Notes: generated from the sequence alone by a model not told the origin. Numbered from the stretch's first letter, positions 7,821 to 15,724 are shown. The stretch: 36,052 nucleotides of DNA from Candidatus Gastranaerophilales bacterium (GCA_944323495.1 CALUSZ010000019.1:1-36052); one strand, 5' to 3'. Numbers and translations: made by a program.

Positions 7821-8564
7821 TTAAAAACCTGTTGACATCTGATTTGTCAGTAATGACTGAATAACCTGAGGGCTTAGAGATGAATTATTTCCGCCCATAA
7901 GCATATTAAATATTGCACTTGTATTTTCATGCCTGTCAGTTAAAAGAGACATTTCATTCATGCTATTACCACCTAAAACATCTGTCAACCCAGCCCTTTG
8001 CAAGACTCGTAATGCTGAAACGATCTCATCATTAGTAGGAGCCTGACTTGAGAAATCTTTATATTCTTTAAACTTATTAGGCTCTATCTCATTTTTTCTA
8101 TTCATTTCACGCATAAGATTTTCAATTTTTTGTTTTTCAAACTCGCCTCTAACTTCATCAGTAAAACCAGAGCCAAAGCGGCCTTGAACAAATGTATCAA
8201 AAGCAGAAGTTTCAGATTCATCATTGCACTTCTCAGGAGTTTCCAAACATGTTTTACCTTTTGTAGCATAACGCCCGACCTGAGTGTCCGGAGTAAGTGT
8301 AATAACTTTATCATAATTAGCAATAGCTTCATCTTTTTTTCCAATCTGAGCGGAAGTCATCGCCAAATAATAGTATGCAACAGCATTGGATGGATCTTTC
8401 TCTACTATATTAGTTAATGCTGCGTAGCACTGGGAATAATTACCGGCTTTATACATTTTGATAGCAGATGCTAAAGATGTATTTGAAGTAGTTTTTGCAT
8501 TTGCAAAATTTATACTTGAAGCGCAGATTAAAGCTGTTAACAATACTAAAATATACTTTTTCAT
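7821..8564 (-). CDS. Exported TPR protein
   Basis: A signal peptide of about 23 residues (MKKYILVLLTALICASSINF then ANA) precedes two or more TPR units (about residues 30-105: AIKMYKAGNYSQCYAALTNI, AVAYYYLAMTSAQIGKKDEA). A polar, Asn/Met-rich C-terminal region without recognisable domain follows. The start at 8564 is chosen because AGAAGGA lies seven bases upstream and the signal peptide begins there; the in-frame ATG at 8579 would add five residues. It is the first gene of the fliW-csrA group, with a promoter near 8645-8673 and a leader of about 75 nt. The function is unknown; a periplasmic scaffold role is a guess. Confidence 0.75.
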   Translation of the reverse strand: MKKYILVLLTALICASSINFANAKTTSNTSLASAIKMYKAGNYSQCYAALTNIVEKDPSNAVAYYYLAMTSAQIGKKDEAIANYDKVITLTPDTQVGRYATKGKTCLETPEKCNDESETSAFDTFVQGRFGSGFTDEVRGEFEKQKIENLMREMNRKNEIEPNKFKEYKDFSSQAPTNDEIVSALRVLQRAGLTDVLGGNSMNEMSLLTDRHENTSAIFNMLMGGNNSSLSPQVIQSLLTNQMSTGF

Positions 8565-8644
8565 AATAATCCTTCTCATTTAAAACTTTCACTTATAAAA
8601 ATTATACATCATTCTTTAATTCTTGATATACACCATATAATTGA

Positions 8645-8673
8645 ATTATACACTATCTTTATAATGATAACAA
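8645..8673 (-). promoter_or_regulatory. Promoter of the TPR-fliW-csrA operon
   Basis: The minus strand has TTGTTA (8668-8673), 17 nt, then a perfect TATAAT (8645-8650), giving a leader of about 75 nt before the ATG at 8564. A second TATAAT on the same strand (8601-8606) lacks a good -35 and could give a shorter leader. The leader holds an AAGGA that overlaps the ribosome site, the kind of GGA site that CsrA binds. Confidence 0.5.
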
Positions 8674-9612
8674 GGCTTCAGTCAATAAAAAGTCACAAAT
8701 CTCTTTCTCCAGCTCAACTCCATAAAGCCTATTGATTTCCTTTATAAAATAACACGGACTTGTAACATTAACTTCTATAATTTTACCGTCAATCACATCC
8801 AGACCGGCCATTGGAATTCCAATAGAATTAAGCTTCTTTGCAACTTTTGTAAAATTATACATCTCTTCTTCTGGTAGAACCGCGTCTGATATAAAATTAT
8901 CATTATGAGTATTAAACTTAAAGTCATCCTTACCCGGGAGTTTTCTTACGCAATATTTTAACACTCTGTCTCCAAGCGTAAGCACCCTCTTATCTCCGCC
9001 AGATACACCGGAAATAAACTTCTGCACCATAACAAGAGTGGTTTCATTATTTGTCATGGTATTAATTATTGTTCTGGTATTAGGATCCCCCTCATAAAGA
9101 TACATTACGCCCGAACCAAAACAGCGATTAAGAGGTTTTAACACAATTTTTTTATGTTCGGCCAAGAAATTCACTATATCGTCAAGCGAAGAAGTAACTA
9201 TATTTTCAGACATCAAATCTTTAAAATAAATACTATGCAGCTTTTCATTAAAATCTCGAATTGCACGCGGAGAATTTATTACATCAGGCTTTGTTACAAA
9301 ATCAAACACATATGTTGCATTAATATAATCAATATCAACAGGAGGATCCGGCCTGAACATTACTAAATCGAAATCATTTATTTTTTGTTCAAGCTTTACA
9401 TCTTTATAATATATATTATTGTTAGATAAAAATGTTTCATAACATTTTGTATAAGCAATATCAGACTTTAAAGACAAATTAGGAATTGTTGTAATATAAA
9501 CCTCACATTTACGTTCCAGAAACTCCTTAATAATCCAGAAATTTGTTACTAATTTATTAAACTCAAAATATTTAAGTTCAATCTTATCAATAATAAAAAG
9601 TATTTTTTTCAT
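8659..9612 (-). CDS. Glutathione synthetase-like ATP-grasp ligase
   Basis: This 317-residue protein follows GshB (glutathione synthetase, adding glycine to gamma-glutamylcysteine) along its whole length. It has the FRPDPPVDIDYI motif, NSPRAIRDFNEKL, GDKRVLTLGD, and the metal/substrate region IIEVNVTSPCYFIKEI near the C-terminus. However, the glycine-rich ATP loop, usually LDGxGGxG, is LNRCFGSGV here, and the end motif reads TSPCYF where GshB has TSPTG. It could therefore be a GshB relative with another substrate. No gshA is nearby. GAGAGG lies a few bases before the ATG, with a good promoter at 9631-9659. It is divergent from nadD. Confidence 0.75.
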   Translation of the reverse strand: MKKILFIIDKIELKYFEFNKLVTNFWIIKEFLERKCEVYITTIPNLSLKSDIAYTKCYETFLSNNNIYYKDVKLEQKINDFDLVMFRPDPPVDIDYINATYVFDFVTKPDVINSPRAIRDFNEKLHSIYFKDLMSENIVTSSLDDIVNFLAEHKKIVLKPLNRCFGSGVMYLYEGDPNTRTIINTMTNNETTLVMVQKFISGVSGGDKRVLTLGDRVLKYCVRKLPGKDDFKFNTHNDNFISDAVLPEEEMYNFTKVAKKLNSIGIPMAGLDVIDGKIIEVNVTSPCYFIKEINRLYGVELEKEICDFLLTEALLSL

Positions 9613-9630
9613 ATAAACCTCTCCGCAACC

Positions 9631-9659
9631 AGATTATCACTAAAAATCAGGAATTACAA
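9631..9659 (-). promoter_or_regulatory. Promoter of the GshB-like gene
   Basis: The minus strand has TTGTAA (9654-9659), 17 nt ending in TGA (extended -10), and TAATCT (9631-9636). The predicted start near 9624 leaves a short leader with the GAGAGG ribosome site. For nadD, on the other strand, only a weak TTAAAT-17-TAAGAT (9674-9702) is seen. Confidence 0.45.
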
Positions 9660-9718
9660 GAGTGACTAAGTGGTTAAATTTATATTCTGTTTGCAGTAAG
9701 ATATATAAAGGAGGGATA

Positions 9719-10270
9719 ATGAGTATTTGCATATTTCCAGGAACATTTAATCCTATACATCAGGCACATATAAAGATGGCCGAGTTTGCGCTGGAGCATT
9801 ACGGTTTTGATAAAATTATCTTTATCCCCTCATATATCCCTCCGCATAAAGCTCTCAACAAAGATTTAGCAGTACACCGGCTTAATATGGTAAAAATAGC
9901 AATTTCATCTAACCCTAAATTTGAGCTTTCAGATATTGAGTACAAATCAGAGGGAAAATCTTATTCACTTTTTACAGTAAAGAAAATTATCGAGAAATAC
10001 AATATAAAGGAACGGTTGAATTTTATAATCGGAACTGACGCTTTTGAAAAAATAGAGAGCTGGTACAAGGCTGATGAGTTAAAAAAGTTAGTACACTTTA
10101 TTGTATTTCCGCGCGGGGTTAAACTCACATACAAACAAGGATTTGATTTTGAACTTGCACCAATGGAATTTATAGATATTTCATCTACCCAATTAAGAAA
10201 CAACCATACAGGTGATACAATACAAACAGTAAAGGAATATATTGATAAAAATGGATTATACAAGAATTGA
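9719..10270 (+). CDS. nadD: Nicotinate-nucleotide adenylyltransferase
   Basis: NadD adenylylates nicotinate mononucleotide in NAD synthesis in the cytoplasm. The 183-residue protein opens with the nucleotidyltransferase motif GTFNPIHQAH (residues 8-17) and has IIGTDAFEKIESWYK in the middle and the signature ISSTQLR near the C-terminus. The ATG at 9719 is chosen because AAAGGAGGG lies just upstream; an in-frame start at 9662 would add an unrelated leader peptide. The 3' end overlaps the start of yqeK, an arrangement common in Firmicutes and other lineages, pointing to co-translation. Confidence 0.94.
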   Translation: MSICIFPGTFNPIHQAHIKMAEFALEHYGFDKIIFIPSYIPPHKALNKDLAVHRLNMVKIAISSNPKFELSDIEYKSEGKSYSLFTVKKIIEKYNIKERLNFIIGTDAFEKIESWYKADELKKLVHFIVFPRGVKLTYKQGFDFELAPMEFIDISSTQLRNNHTGDTIQTVKEYIDKNGLYKN

Positions 10271-10814
10271 TGAAATAAAAGAATGGCTTAAAGCTCATTT
10301 AAGTGAAGAACGTTATGAACACTCTCTTGGCACAGCAGAGTGTGCAGTGGAATTAGCAAAAAAATTTAAACTGGAAGAAGATAGGGCATATTTTACAGGC
10401 CTTATTCATGATTGTGCAAAATGCCTTCCTAAGGATGAAACATTAAAAATACTTGAGAAGCTTGAACTTGCAAATGGAGAATTATGCAATCCAAAAACAC
10501 ACCATGCACCTGTTGGAGCTTACATCGCACAGAAAGAATTTGGAGTTGAAGATAAAGAAATTTTGTCTGCAATCAGATGGCACACTCTGGGCAAAATTAA
10601 TATGACACCTTTTGAAAAAATTATATTTTTAGCGGATAAGCTTGAAAAAAGAACACGCCCCTGCGAATACTGCAGGCCGATTTGGCAAGCTTTAGAGAAC
10701 GGAGGGCTTGATGCGGCGCTTTTAATTTGTTATAAAAGCACCATTAAAAGCCTTGTAGACAGAGAGCTAAAAATATGCACAATTACAGTTGATATATACA
10801 ACAGCCTTTTATAA
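10251..10814 (+). CDS. yqeK: HD-domain Ap4A hydrolase YqeK
   Basis: YqeK-type HD hydrolases symmetrically cleave diadenosine tetraphosphate (Ap4A) to two ADP. The protein (187 residues from the ATG at 10251) has the metal ligands in order: H in ERYEHSLG, the HD pair in LIHDCAK, H in HHAPVGA, H in RWHTLG, and D in LADKLE. It overlaps nadD, its usual neighbour. A TTG at 10242 is an alternative start: it lies five bases after AAGGA, whereas the ATG is 14 bases away, so the start is uncertain. The downstream gene has its own promoter, beginning about five bases after this stop. Confidence 0.88.
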   Translation: MDYTRIDEIKEWLKAHLSEERYEHSLGTAECAVELAKKFKLEEDRAYFTGLIHDCAKCLPKDETLKILEKLELANGELCNPKTHHAPVGAYIAQKEFGVEDKEILSAIRWHTLGKINMTPFEKIIFLADKLEKRTRPCEYCRPIWQALENGGLDAALLICYKSTIKSLVDRELKICTITVDIYNSLL

Positions 10815-10818
10815 GTAT

Positions 10819-10847
10819 TTGGTTTTTATTAAAAAAGATAGTATAAT
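10819..10847 (+). promoter_or_regulatory. Promoter of the first VirB10-like gene
   Basis: TTGGTT (10819-10824), a 17-nt spacer and a perfect TATAAT (10842-10847) stand six bases before the ATG at 10854. The predicted transcription start coincides with the start codon, and no Shine-Dalgarno is present. Confidence 0.6.
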
Positions 10848-10853
10848 TAAACT

Positions 10854-11999
10854 ATGAGGAAGAGGTTATCAATATTATTGGCAAGTATGATGCTTATGAA
10901 TACTGCATTCGCGGATGTACCATTTCAGGGACATGCAGAATTTGATGATGAATATACTCTTCCGGATAAAGAATTATACACAGGGAAAACAGAGACACTG
11001 GAAAAACGAGATGTAATCGAAATGACTGTTTCACAGGTTCTTGACGGGACATTTTCACTTGAGGGAGACGAATTCTTTGCAGAAGTAACAAGTGATGTTA
11101 TCGGAGATAAAGGAGTTATAATTCCAAAAGGAACTGTTGCCCACGGAACAATAACCCAGACAAGCGAAGCAAAAAGGCTTGGACGAGACGGCCATTTAAG
11201 TTTAAGTTTTGACTATCTTGTCACTCCAGATGGACGTGAAATTCCAATTGAAGGGAAAATGTCAACAAAACTTCATCCGCTAAAAGCAGCAACAAAAATA
11301 GTTGCAACTGATATCGGCTATACTGCCGTAGGCGGAGTTGCCGGAGGTTTATTTGCCCTGCAGGCGCTAGGAATAGAAGCTGCTATTGCTTCTCAAGGCT
11401 ATACACTGGCAGGAGGTGCTGCTTTAGGAAGCACAATAGGACTTGGCATGTCATTATATAGAAAAGGGAAAAATGTGCTTATAGCTCCAGGAGACGAAAT
11501 TAAAGTAAGAATATTATCAGATGTAGAACTTCCGGTTTACAAAGAAGAAGCCCTTAAGCAGCATGAAATTACTTTTCCGGGACTCGATATAAGAATTGCC
11601 AATATTTTATATGAAAAAGACCCTTTTGGAGAAGTCAATACAATTACTCTTTCTCTTTCTATTTCTAATATGTCTAAAAAAGCTTTTTCCGGCATGGACT
11701 TAGCACTCGTTAATGACTATAACGCAGTCTTTAACCCTTCAATCTTTGGTGATACAAAACTCCTCTTCTCACAATTCAAACCGGGTGACAGATTTGCCGG
11801 AAAAATATCTTTCGCCGTCAATAATGTTAAACAGTCGTACTGGCTAATCGTAAATGACAGGGCAACAAATAAACCTATTGCTAAAATTTCTCTCGATAAC
11901 GCATATAAAAATGTATCAAAAGATGTAAAAAAACGTAATGATAAGATGAGAAAGGGCAAGAAAAATTATTACAAAGAAGAGTCTCCATTTGACTTATAA
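10854..11999 (+). CDS. Secreted VirB10/TrbI-like barrel protein
   Basis: This 381-residue exported protein has a signal peptide ending at NTAFA (about residue 20). Residues 50-225 follow the layout of the VirB10/TrbI C-terminal barrel. First come VSQVLDG and the strand DKGVIIPKGTVAHGTI; then LSLSFDYLVTPDGREIPIEG; then a Gly/Ala-rich hydrophobic hairpin (about 158-205) at the place of VirB10's membrane-crossing antenna; and a closing strand IAPGDEIKVRILSD. Residues 240-345 look like an Ig-like (DUF4352-type) beta domain, and the tail is Lys-rich. VirB10 bridges the inner and outer membranes in type IV secretion, but no other secretion gene is present. The resemblance is by eye. The gene at 32699 has the same plan. 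The mRNA is probably leaderless. Confidence 0.65.
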   Translation: MRKRLSILLASMMLMNTAFADVPFQGHAEFDDEYTLPDKELYTGKTETLEKRDVIEMTVSQVLDGTFSLEGDEFFAEVTSDVIGDKGVIIPKGTVAHGTITQTSEAKRLGRDGHLSLSFDYLVTPDGREIPIEGKMSTKLHPLKAATKIVATDIGYTAVGGVAGGLFALQALGIEAAIASQGYTLAGGAALGSTIGLGMSLYRKGKNVLIAPGDEIKVRILSDVELPVYKEEALKQHEITFPGLDIRIANILYEKDPFGEVNTITLSLSISNMSKKAFSGMDLALVNDYNAVFNPSIFGDTKLLFSQFKPGDRFAGKISFAVNNVKQSYWLIVNDRATNKPIAKISLDNAYKNVSKDVKKRNDKMRKGKKNYYKEESPFDL

Positions 12000-12003
12000 G
12001 AAC

Positions 12004-12034
12004 TAGCAAAAAATTTTTTTATGTGTTTTATAAT
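12004..12034 (+). promoter_or_regulatory. A/T-tract element with -10 box before the gene at 12059
   Basis: TAGC, six A, seven T and AT (12004-12022) is followed by a perfect TATAAT at 12029-12034. The same 19 bases recur exactly on the minus strand at 15677-15695, and almost exactly at 33590-33608. There is no ordinary -35 at 17 nt; the tract may act as an UP-like or curved-DNA element. A ribosome site AAAGG follows at 12046. Confidence 0.45.
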
Positions 12035-12058
12035 ATATAAAAATGAAAGGAAATATAT

Positions 12059-12481
12059 ATGGCAGTAAAAATTGACGCAAAACCCATGATTATGAGCATG
12101 ACTAAAAATTCAAAAGATAAAGCAGTTCATCTTGAAAACTTTTTTAAAGCAGCTAACACAAATGGCTTGCAGGGACCTGCTATCATCTCTTATTTTACAG
12201 AAGTAAACAGAGTTAATAAAAATAGAAAGCAGTTTACAGAAGAAGCACTGGATAGATTTGACAAGTTACCTGATTTAATAGACAGTGAGGTGAATAAAAA
12301 CCCTGAACTAGCAAAAGAAACACGAACATTTATACACAGCCTAAAACAAATGTACCCCAAAACACTTGATAAAAGAATCTCACTTGCTAGTCAAGGTGCA
12401 GTAACTTCTGACAGGGTTGAGCCGAAATCAAGATTGAAGAGATTTATGGTATTTTTAAATCAGTTACTCAAGGAAGAATAG
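12059..12481 (+). CDS. Uncharacterised small helical protein
   Basis: I do not recognise this 140-residue protein. It appears soluble, mostly helical and rich in Lys and Asn, with no signal peptide, membrane segment or catalytic motif. A ribosome site (AAAGG, eight bases before the ATG) and a -10 box in an A/T-tract element support expression, and a strong intrinsic terminator follows 15 bases after the stop, so it is probably a monocistronic gene. The same promoter element precedes the unknown genes at 15660 (minus) and 33654. Confidence 0.7.
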   Translation: MAVKIDAKPMIMSMTKNSKDKAVHLENFFKAANTNGLQGPAIISYFTEVNRVNKNRKQFTEEALDRFDKLPDLIDSEVNKNPELAKETRTFIHSLKQMYPKTLDKRISLASQGAVTSDRVEPKSRLKRFMVFLNQLLKEE

Positions 12482-12496
12482 ACAGTATATTTTTTG

Positions 12497-12534
12497 AAAA
12501 AAGGTCTTCGTTAAATTTAACGAAGACCTTTTTT
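12497..12534 (+). terminator. Intrinsic terminator
   Basis: A perfect 19-bp inverted repeat (12497-12515 and 12516-12534; core GGTCTTCGTT/AACGAAGACC) ends in a run of six T. It closes the gene at 12059. It is flanked by A on one side and T on the other, so it could work in both directions, but no minus-strand gene leads into it. Confidence 0.9.
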
Positions 12535-12565
12535 CATTCAAGATAATGAAAAATTTACCCCGTAG

Positions 12566-12595
12566 TTGACTTACAGCATTAATATCTTTTATTAT
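12566..12595 (+). promoter_or_regulatory. Promoter of the phosphoesterase operon
   Basis: TTGACT (12566-12571), 18 nt, TATTAT (12590-12595), then nine bases to the ATG at 12605. A leader of two or three bases is predicted and no Shine-Dalgarno is present. Confidence 0.5.
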
Positions 12596-12604
12596 AAAAA
12601 CAAT

Positions 12605-13591
12605 ATGAAAAGCTATAAAAAGAAACAAAAAAAAGAGTCTTTTTCTGCAAAATTTGTAAATTTTGTCTTAACGATATTATTTGCATGCGCAATCGGTTCT
12701 CAAGTATGTACCGCAGCAAACAATAACTTAAGATTAGCACAGGTAAGCGATGCACACTTTTCATCATTTGAAGAAAATACCTCATATAAGTTTCTGAAAA
12801 AATCCGGCGAACTTTTAGATGATGTAATATTTCAGATTAATACATCAGGACCATATGATTTTATTATATTTACCGGAGATTTAATTAATAAGCCTAAGAC
12901 CAGCGAACTTGAAAAATTTACAGAACATGCCAATAAACTAATGTATCCCTGGTATGCAATAGATGGAAATCATGACATAAGTATTGACGGTCCGCTTACA
13001 AAAAGCAAGTTCTTATCAATTCTTGCAAACTCAAATGAAAATATGAACCAGAAGAATATTTACTATGCATTTACTCCAAAGAAGGGCTTTAGAGTCATAT
13101 GTCTGGATTCTATTATTGATTATAAACTGACCTCAAATGGCGAAATTTCAAATGAGCAATTTTTATGGCTAAAAGAAGAGCTTGACAGACACAAAGACGA
13201 TGTTATAGTTGTTTGTACACATGTTCCTATAATTGAACCTTATTCAAGCCCAAACCACCAATTGGAAAACGAATATGAAGTAAGAAAGCTTTTAAAAACA
13301 CACAAGGCCCCTACAGTAGTACTACAAGGGCATTATCATGCAGTAAAGATAAAACAAGATGATAATATGCTTGTAATATCCTGCCCTTCTTTAGTAACAT
13401 ATCCTAATGCATTTAGAGTAATTAATATTAATTCTAATAAAAAAAGAACCATGGTTGATGTATACTTAAAAGAAACCAATTTAAAAGATATTCAATCACG
13501 CTCCAAATTAAGACTTTTCGGTTCAGAAAGATTATATGGAGATGAAAGTGACAGAAATGCCAGTTTTGAACTAAAAACTAATGGAGAATAG
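12605..13591 (+). CDS. Exported calcineurin-like metallophosphoesterase
   Basis: This 328-residue protein starts with a basic segment (MKSYKKKQKK) and one hydrophobic helix (about residues 16-36), a signal peptide or anchor ending near VCTAA. The catalytic domain shows the metallophosphoesterase ligands in order: SDAH, FTGDLIN, DGNHD, a lone H in CTHVP, and GHYH. It probably hydrolyses a phosphomonoester or diester outside the cytoplasm; the substrate is unknown. The start at 12605 is preferred because the only other in-frame start (TTG at 12566) is the promoter -35. It stands two bases before the MBL-fold gene and leads a three-gene operon. Confidence 0.85.
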   Translation: MKSYKKKQKKESFSAKFVNFVLTILFACAIGSQVCTAANNNLRLAQVSDAHFSSFEENTSYKFLKKSGELLDDVIFQINTSGPYDFIIFTGDLINKPKTSELEKFTEHANKLMYPWYAIDGNHDISIDGPLTKSKFLSILANSNENMNQKNIYYAFTPKKGFRVICLDSIIDYKLTSNGEISNEQFLWLKEELDRHKDDVIVVCTHVPIIEPYSSPNHQLENEYEVRKLLKTHKAPTVVLQGHYHAVKIKQDDNMLVISCPSLVTYPNAFRVININSNKKRTMVDVYLKETNLKDIQSRSKLRLFGSERLYGDESDRNASFELKTNGE

Positions 13592-13593
13592 AA

Positions 13594-14520
13594 ATGGATG
13601 AGTTTAAAGTAAAGTTTAGAGGTGTAAGAGGGAGTTATCCTGTTGCGGACAAAGATTTTCTAAAATACGGAGGCAATACTTCCTGCGTAGAAGTCCGAGT
13701 CGGCGGGCATTTAATTATACTTGATGCAGGAACAGGTTTAATAAGTCTGGGAAATGAACTTATGCAAAAATACATTGAATCCGGAACAACAATTACAGAC
13801 AGAACTCCGGTAAGATGTACGATTCTTTTAAGCCACATCCACCTCGACCATATTCAGGGATTTCCGTTCTTTAGGCCATGCCATCTTGCTTCCACGAAAA
13901 TGTGCATGCTGGGAGGAGTTAATTATAATGAAACTCTGGAACAGGAGTTAGCTAAACTATTATTTACAAAATCTTTTCCGTTAGATTTAGGTGATATTGC
14001 CGCTGACTTAAAAATAATAGATTTAAACGAGACAAACTACATTATCTTTAAACCAGGAGAAATGCCGAAAGTCGTAAGGGTTAATGAGTTGAAAGAAGGG
14101 GATTACACAGATGAAGATGTTGTTATTACCTGCTATAAATCATACGCTCACCCGCAAAATGGTGTTTTTATATACAAAATTGCATACAAAGGAAAAACTT
14201 TAGTCTACGCAACTGACAAGGAAAGCTATCCGGGCGGAGATAAAAAACTTGTTAAATTTGCTAAAGATTGTGATTTATTAATACACGATGCGCAATATTC
14301 TACAGAAGATTATTTAAGCATATATGTACCGAAGCAAGGTTTTGGGCATTCGACTTTTGAGATGGCACTCGATTGCAAACAGCAAGTTGGAGCAAAGAAA
14401 ATCGTATATTTCCATTTTGATCCGGGCTACAATGATGAAAAACTTGACATGCTTGCAGAAGAATATGCCTCTGATGATGCAATTATGGCTTATGAAGGCC
14501 TTGAAATAAAACTATTATGA
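13594..14520 (+). CDS. MBL-fold metal-dependent hydrolase
   Basis: This 308-residue cytoplasmic protein has a metallo-beta-lactamase fold: the first strand pair GVRGSYPV...YGGNTSCVEV, ILDAGTGL, the metal motif SHIHLDHIQG (HxHxDH), H in SYAHPQNG, D in VYATDKE, and later H in GFGHST or YFHFD. The GVRGS/GGNTSCVE pattern is typical of the branch that includes ribonuclease Z-like and cyclic-nucleotide phosphodiesterase-like proteins. The reaction is unknown; a phosphodiester is the likely substrate type. A GGAGA ribosome site overlaps the end of the preceding gene. The stop overlaps the next start (ATGA). Confidence 0.85.
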   Translation: MDEFKVKFRGVRGSYPVADKDFLKYGGNTSCVEVRVGGHLIILDAGTGLISLGNELMQKYIESGTTITDRTPVRCTILLSHIHLDHIQGFPFFRPCHLASTKMCMLGGVNYNETLEQELAKLLFTKSFPLDLGDIAADLKIIDLNETNYIIFKPGEMPKVVRVNELKEGDYTDEDVVITCYKSYAHPQNGVFIYKIAYKGKTLVYATDKESYPGGDKKLVKFAKDCDLLIHDAQYSTEDYLSIYVPKQGFGHSTFEMALDCKQQVGAKKIVYFHFDPGYNDEKLDMLAEEYASDDAIMAYEGLEIKLL

Positions 14521-15071
14521 AAAAATTAGTTTCTATATTTTTATTATTTACTATCCTACTTTGTTCCGGCTATAGAAAGCCTTATAAATATACTATCGAT
14601 GCAGAAAAAGATGCTTTCTATCATAATAACGTCGGACTCAATTACCTGAAAGACAGGATATATTATGCTGCAATACAGGAATTTAAAATAGCAATCCAGC
14701 TTAGCCCTAACACACAGGCAACTGCAATATTTAAAAATAACCTTGGAGAAACGTATACTTTTATTGGCTATCCTGATATGGCAAGAATATGTTTTGAAGA
14801 TGCTATTAAACTATACGGTTTGAATTTCAAATATTATCTTAACCTGATACAGTGCTATAACCAGCTCGGAATTACAAATACAAAAATAAAAGAATATACA
14901 AATTCCTCAAGTATATACGATAAAATCAAACTGGGACTTTTATATATACAAACCGGAGAAATACGCAGAGGTGTAATTATCCTTGATGAAATATGTATGG
15001 AAGAGCCGGATTTACTAATTACGCCAGCAATTAGACAGTATTTAAAGGGAATTACGGAGACAAAATTATAA
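14517..15071 (+). CDS. Exported TPR protein
   Basis: This 184-residue protein has a short N-terminal signal sequence (MKKLVSIFLLFTILLCSG). The Cys at 16 is preceded by ILL, a poor lipobox, so a lipoprotein is possible but not clear. Two TPR-like units follow (about 35-100: NNVGLNYLKDRIYYAAIQEF, NNLGETYTFIGYPDMA) and a further helical part. It overlaps the MBL-fold gene by four bases and is probably translated with it. A scaffold role beside the exported phosphoesterase is inferred. It faces the next gene with one base between the stop codons. Confidence 0.72.
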   Translation: MKKLVSIFLLFTILLCSGYRKPYKYTIDAEKDAFYHNNVGLNYLKDRIYYAAIQEFKIAIQLSPNTQATAIFKNNLGETYTFIGYPDMARICFEDAIKLYGLNFKYYLNLIQCYNQLGITNTKIKEYTNSSSIYDKIKLGLLYIQTGEIRRGVIILDEICMEEPDLLITPAIRQYLKGITETKL

Positions 15072-15072
15072 A

Positions 15073-15660
15073 CTAGCGTAATAAGATTTTCATACTACTG
15101 TCAATAATTTTATTAAGGGTTTCAGCAGTGCTTTGGAAGAATATATTTTTACTTGATGCCTGCTTTACGATATCTTGAGCAGCACTTTCTGAATGCCCTA
15201 TTTCTTTGAAAAATGAGGTAGCCTGCTCAACAACTTTCATCATACCTATGTCCTGAGGAAATGATAGTTTTTCTTGAATCTGCCTGGTTAATCTTGCAAG
15301 GATAGTATAAGCTTTTAGATGAATCGTTTCTTCCGGCTTATATATTTCCTGCGGAATACAATCAGACATAAAGCGTAGCTCACTCCCAAAAAGCAAGGGG
15401 CGCAAATTCATACAAAATCGTAAATTTTTGGGAGATGCAATAAAAAAGGTGCTCAATACATCTTTATGCACTAGACCTTTTTGGAATCTTTTGTCCATTG
15501 ACAAGATTTTTTGATATTCGTCTAAATCAGGAGTGTAATTGTTATCTAGCTGAGCTGAAAGCATTATTATTTTCCCGTCACGACTATTCATACTATTTGC
15601 AAGAAAGTTCTTATAACCATTAAAGTTTGGCATATTATTATTTATATTATTTATTCTCAT
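15073..15660 (-). CDS. Uncharacterised protein with N-terminal NFNGYK motif
   Basis: I do not recognise this 195-residue protein. An Asn-rich N-terminus (MRINNINNNMPNFNGYKN) precedes a mainly helical body without membrane segments, signal peptide or catalytic motif. The F-x-G-x-K pattern near the N-terminus recalls the FKGK motif of the membrane proteins at 33654 and 35063, though this is weak. AGAGG lies about four bases before the ATG. Upstream is the A/T-tract element also found before the genes at 12059 and 33654. It is divergent from the MEMO/AMMECR1 gene and convergent with the TPR gene, with one base between stops. Confidence 0.65.
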   Translation of the reverse strand: MRINNINNNMPNFNGYKNFLANSMNSRDGKIIMLSAQLDNNYTPDLDEYQKILSMDKRFQKGLVHKDVLSTFFIASPKNLRFCMNLRPLLFGSELRFMSDCIPQEIYKPEETIHLKAYTILARLTRQIQEKLSFPQDIGMMKVVEQATSFFKEIGHSESAAQDIVKQASSKNIFFQSTAETLNKIIDSSMKILLR

Positions 15661-15676
15661 ACTACCTCTAAAAACA

Positions 15677-15695
15677 ATAAAAAAATTTTTTGCTA
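15677..15695 (-). promoter_or_regulatory. A/T-tract element between divergent genes
   Basis: On the minus strand this reads TAGCAAAAAATTTTTTTAT, identical to 12004-12022. It lies 17 bases before the ATG at 15660. Its complement supplies the -35 box TTGCTA for the plus-strand gene at 15725, so one element may serve both directions. Confidence 0.45.
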
Positions 15696-15718
15696 TTCAC
15701 TTAAAAATATTTTATAAT
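15690..15718 (+). promoter_or_regulatory. Promoter of the MEMO/AMMECR1 gene
   Basis: TTGCTA (15690-15695), 17 nt, a perfect TATAAT (15713-15718), then six bases to the ATG at 15725: a leaderless arrangement. The A7T6 tract just upstream of the -35 could act as an UP element. Confidence 0.6.
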
Positions 15719-15724
15719 AAATTT

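Noticed and set aside
8102..8417. Open frames overlapping the exported TPR gene on both strands
   Set aside because: Lys/Leu-rich or low-complexity products without start signals; shadows of the TPR gene.
12497..12534. 38-bp perfect palindrome as a mobile element end or CRISPR repeat
   Set aside because: It occurs once and has the stem plus T-run of an intrinsic terminator directly after a gene.
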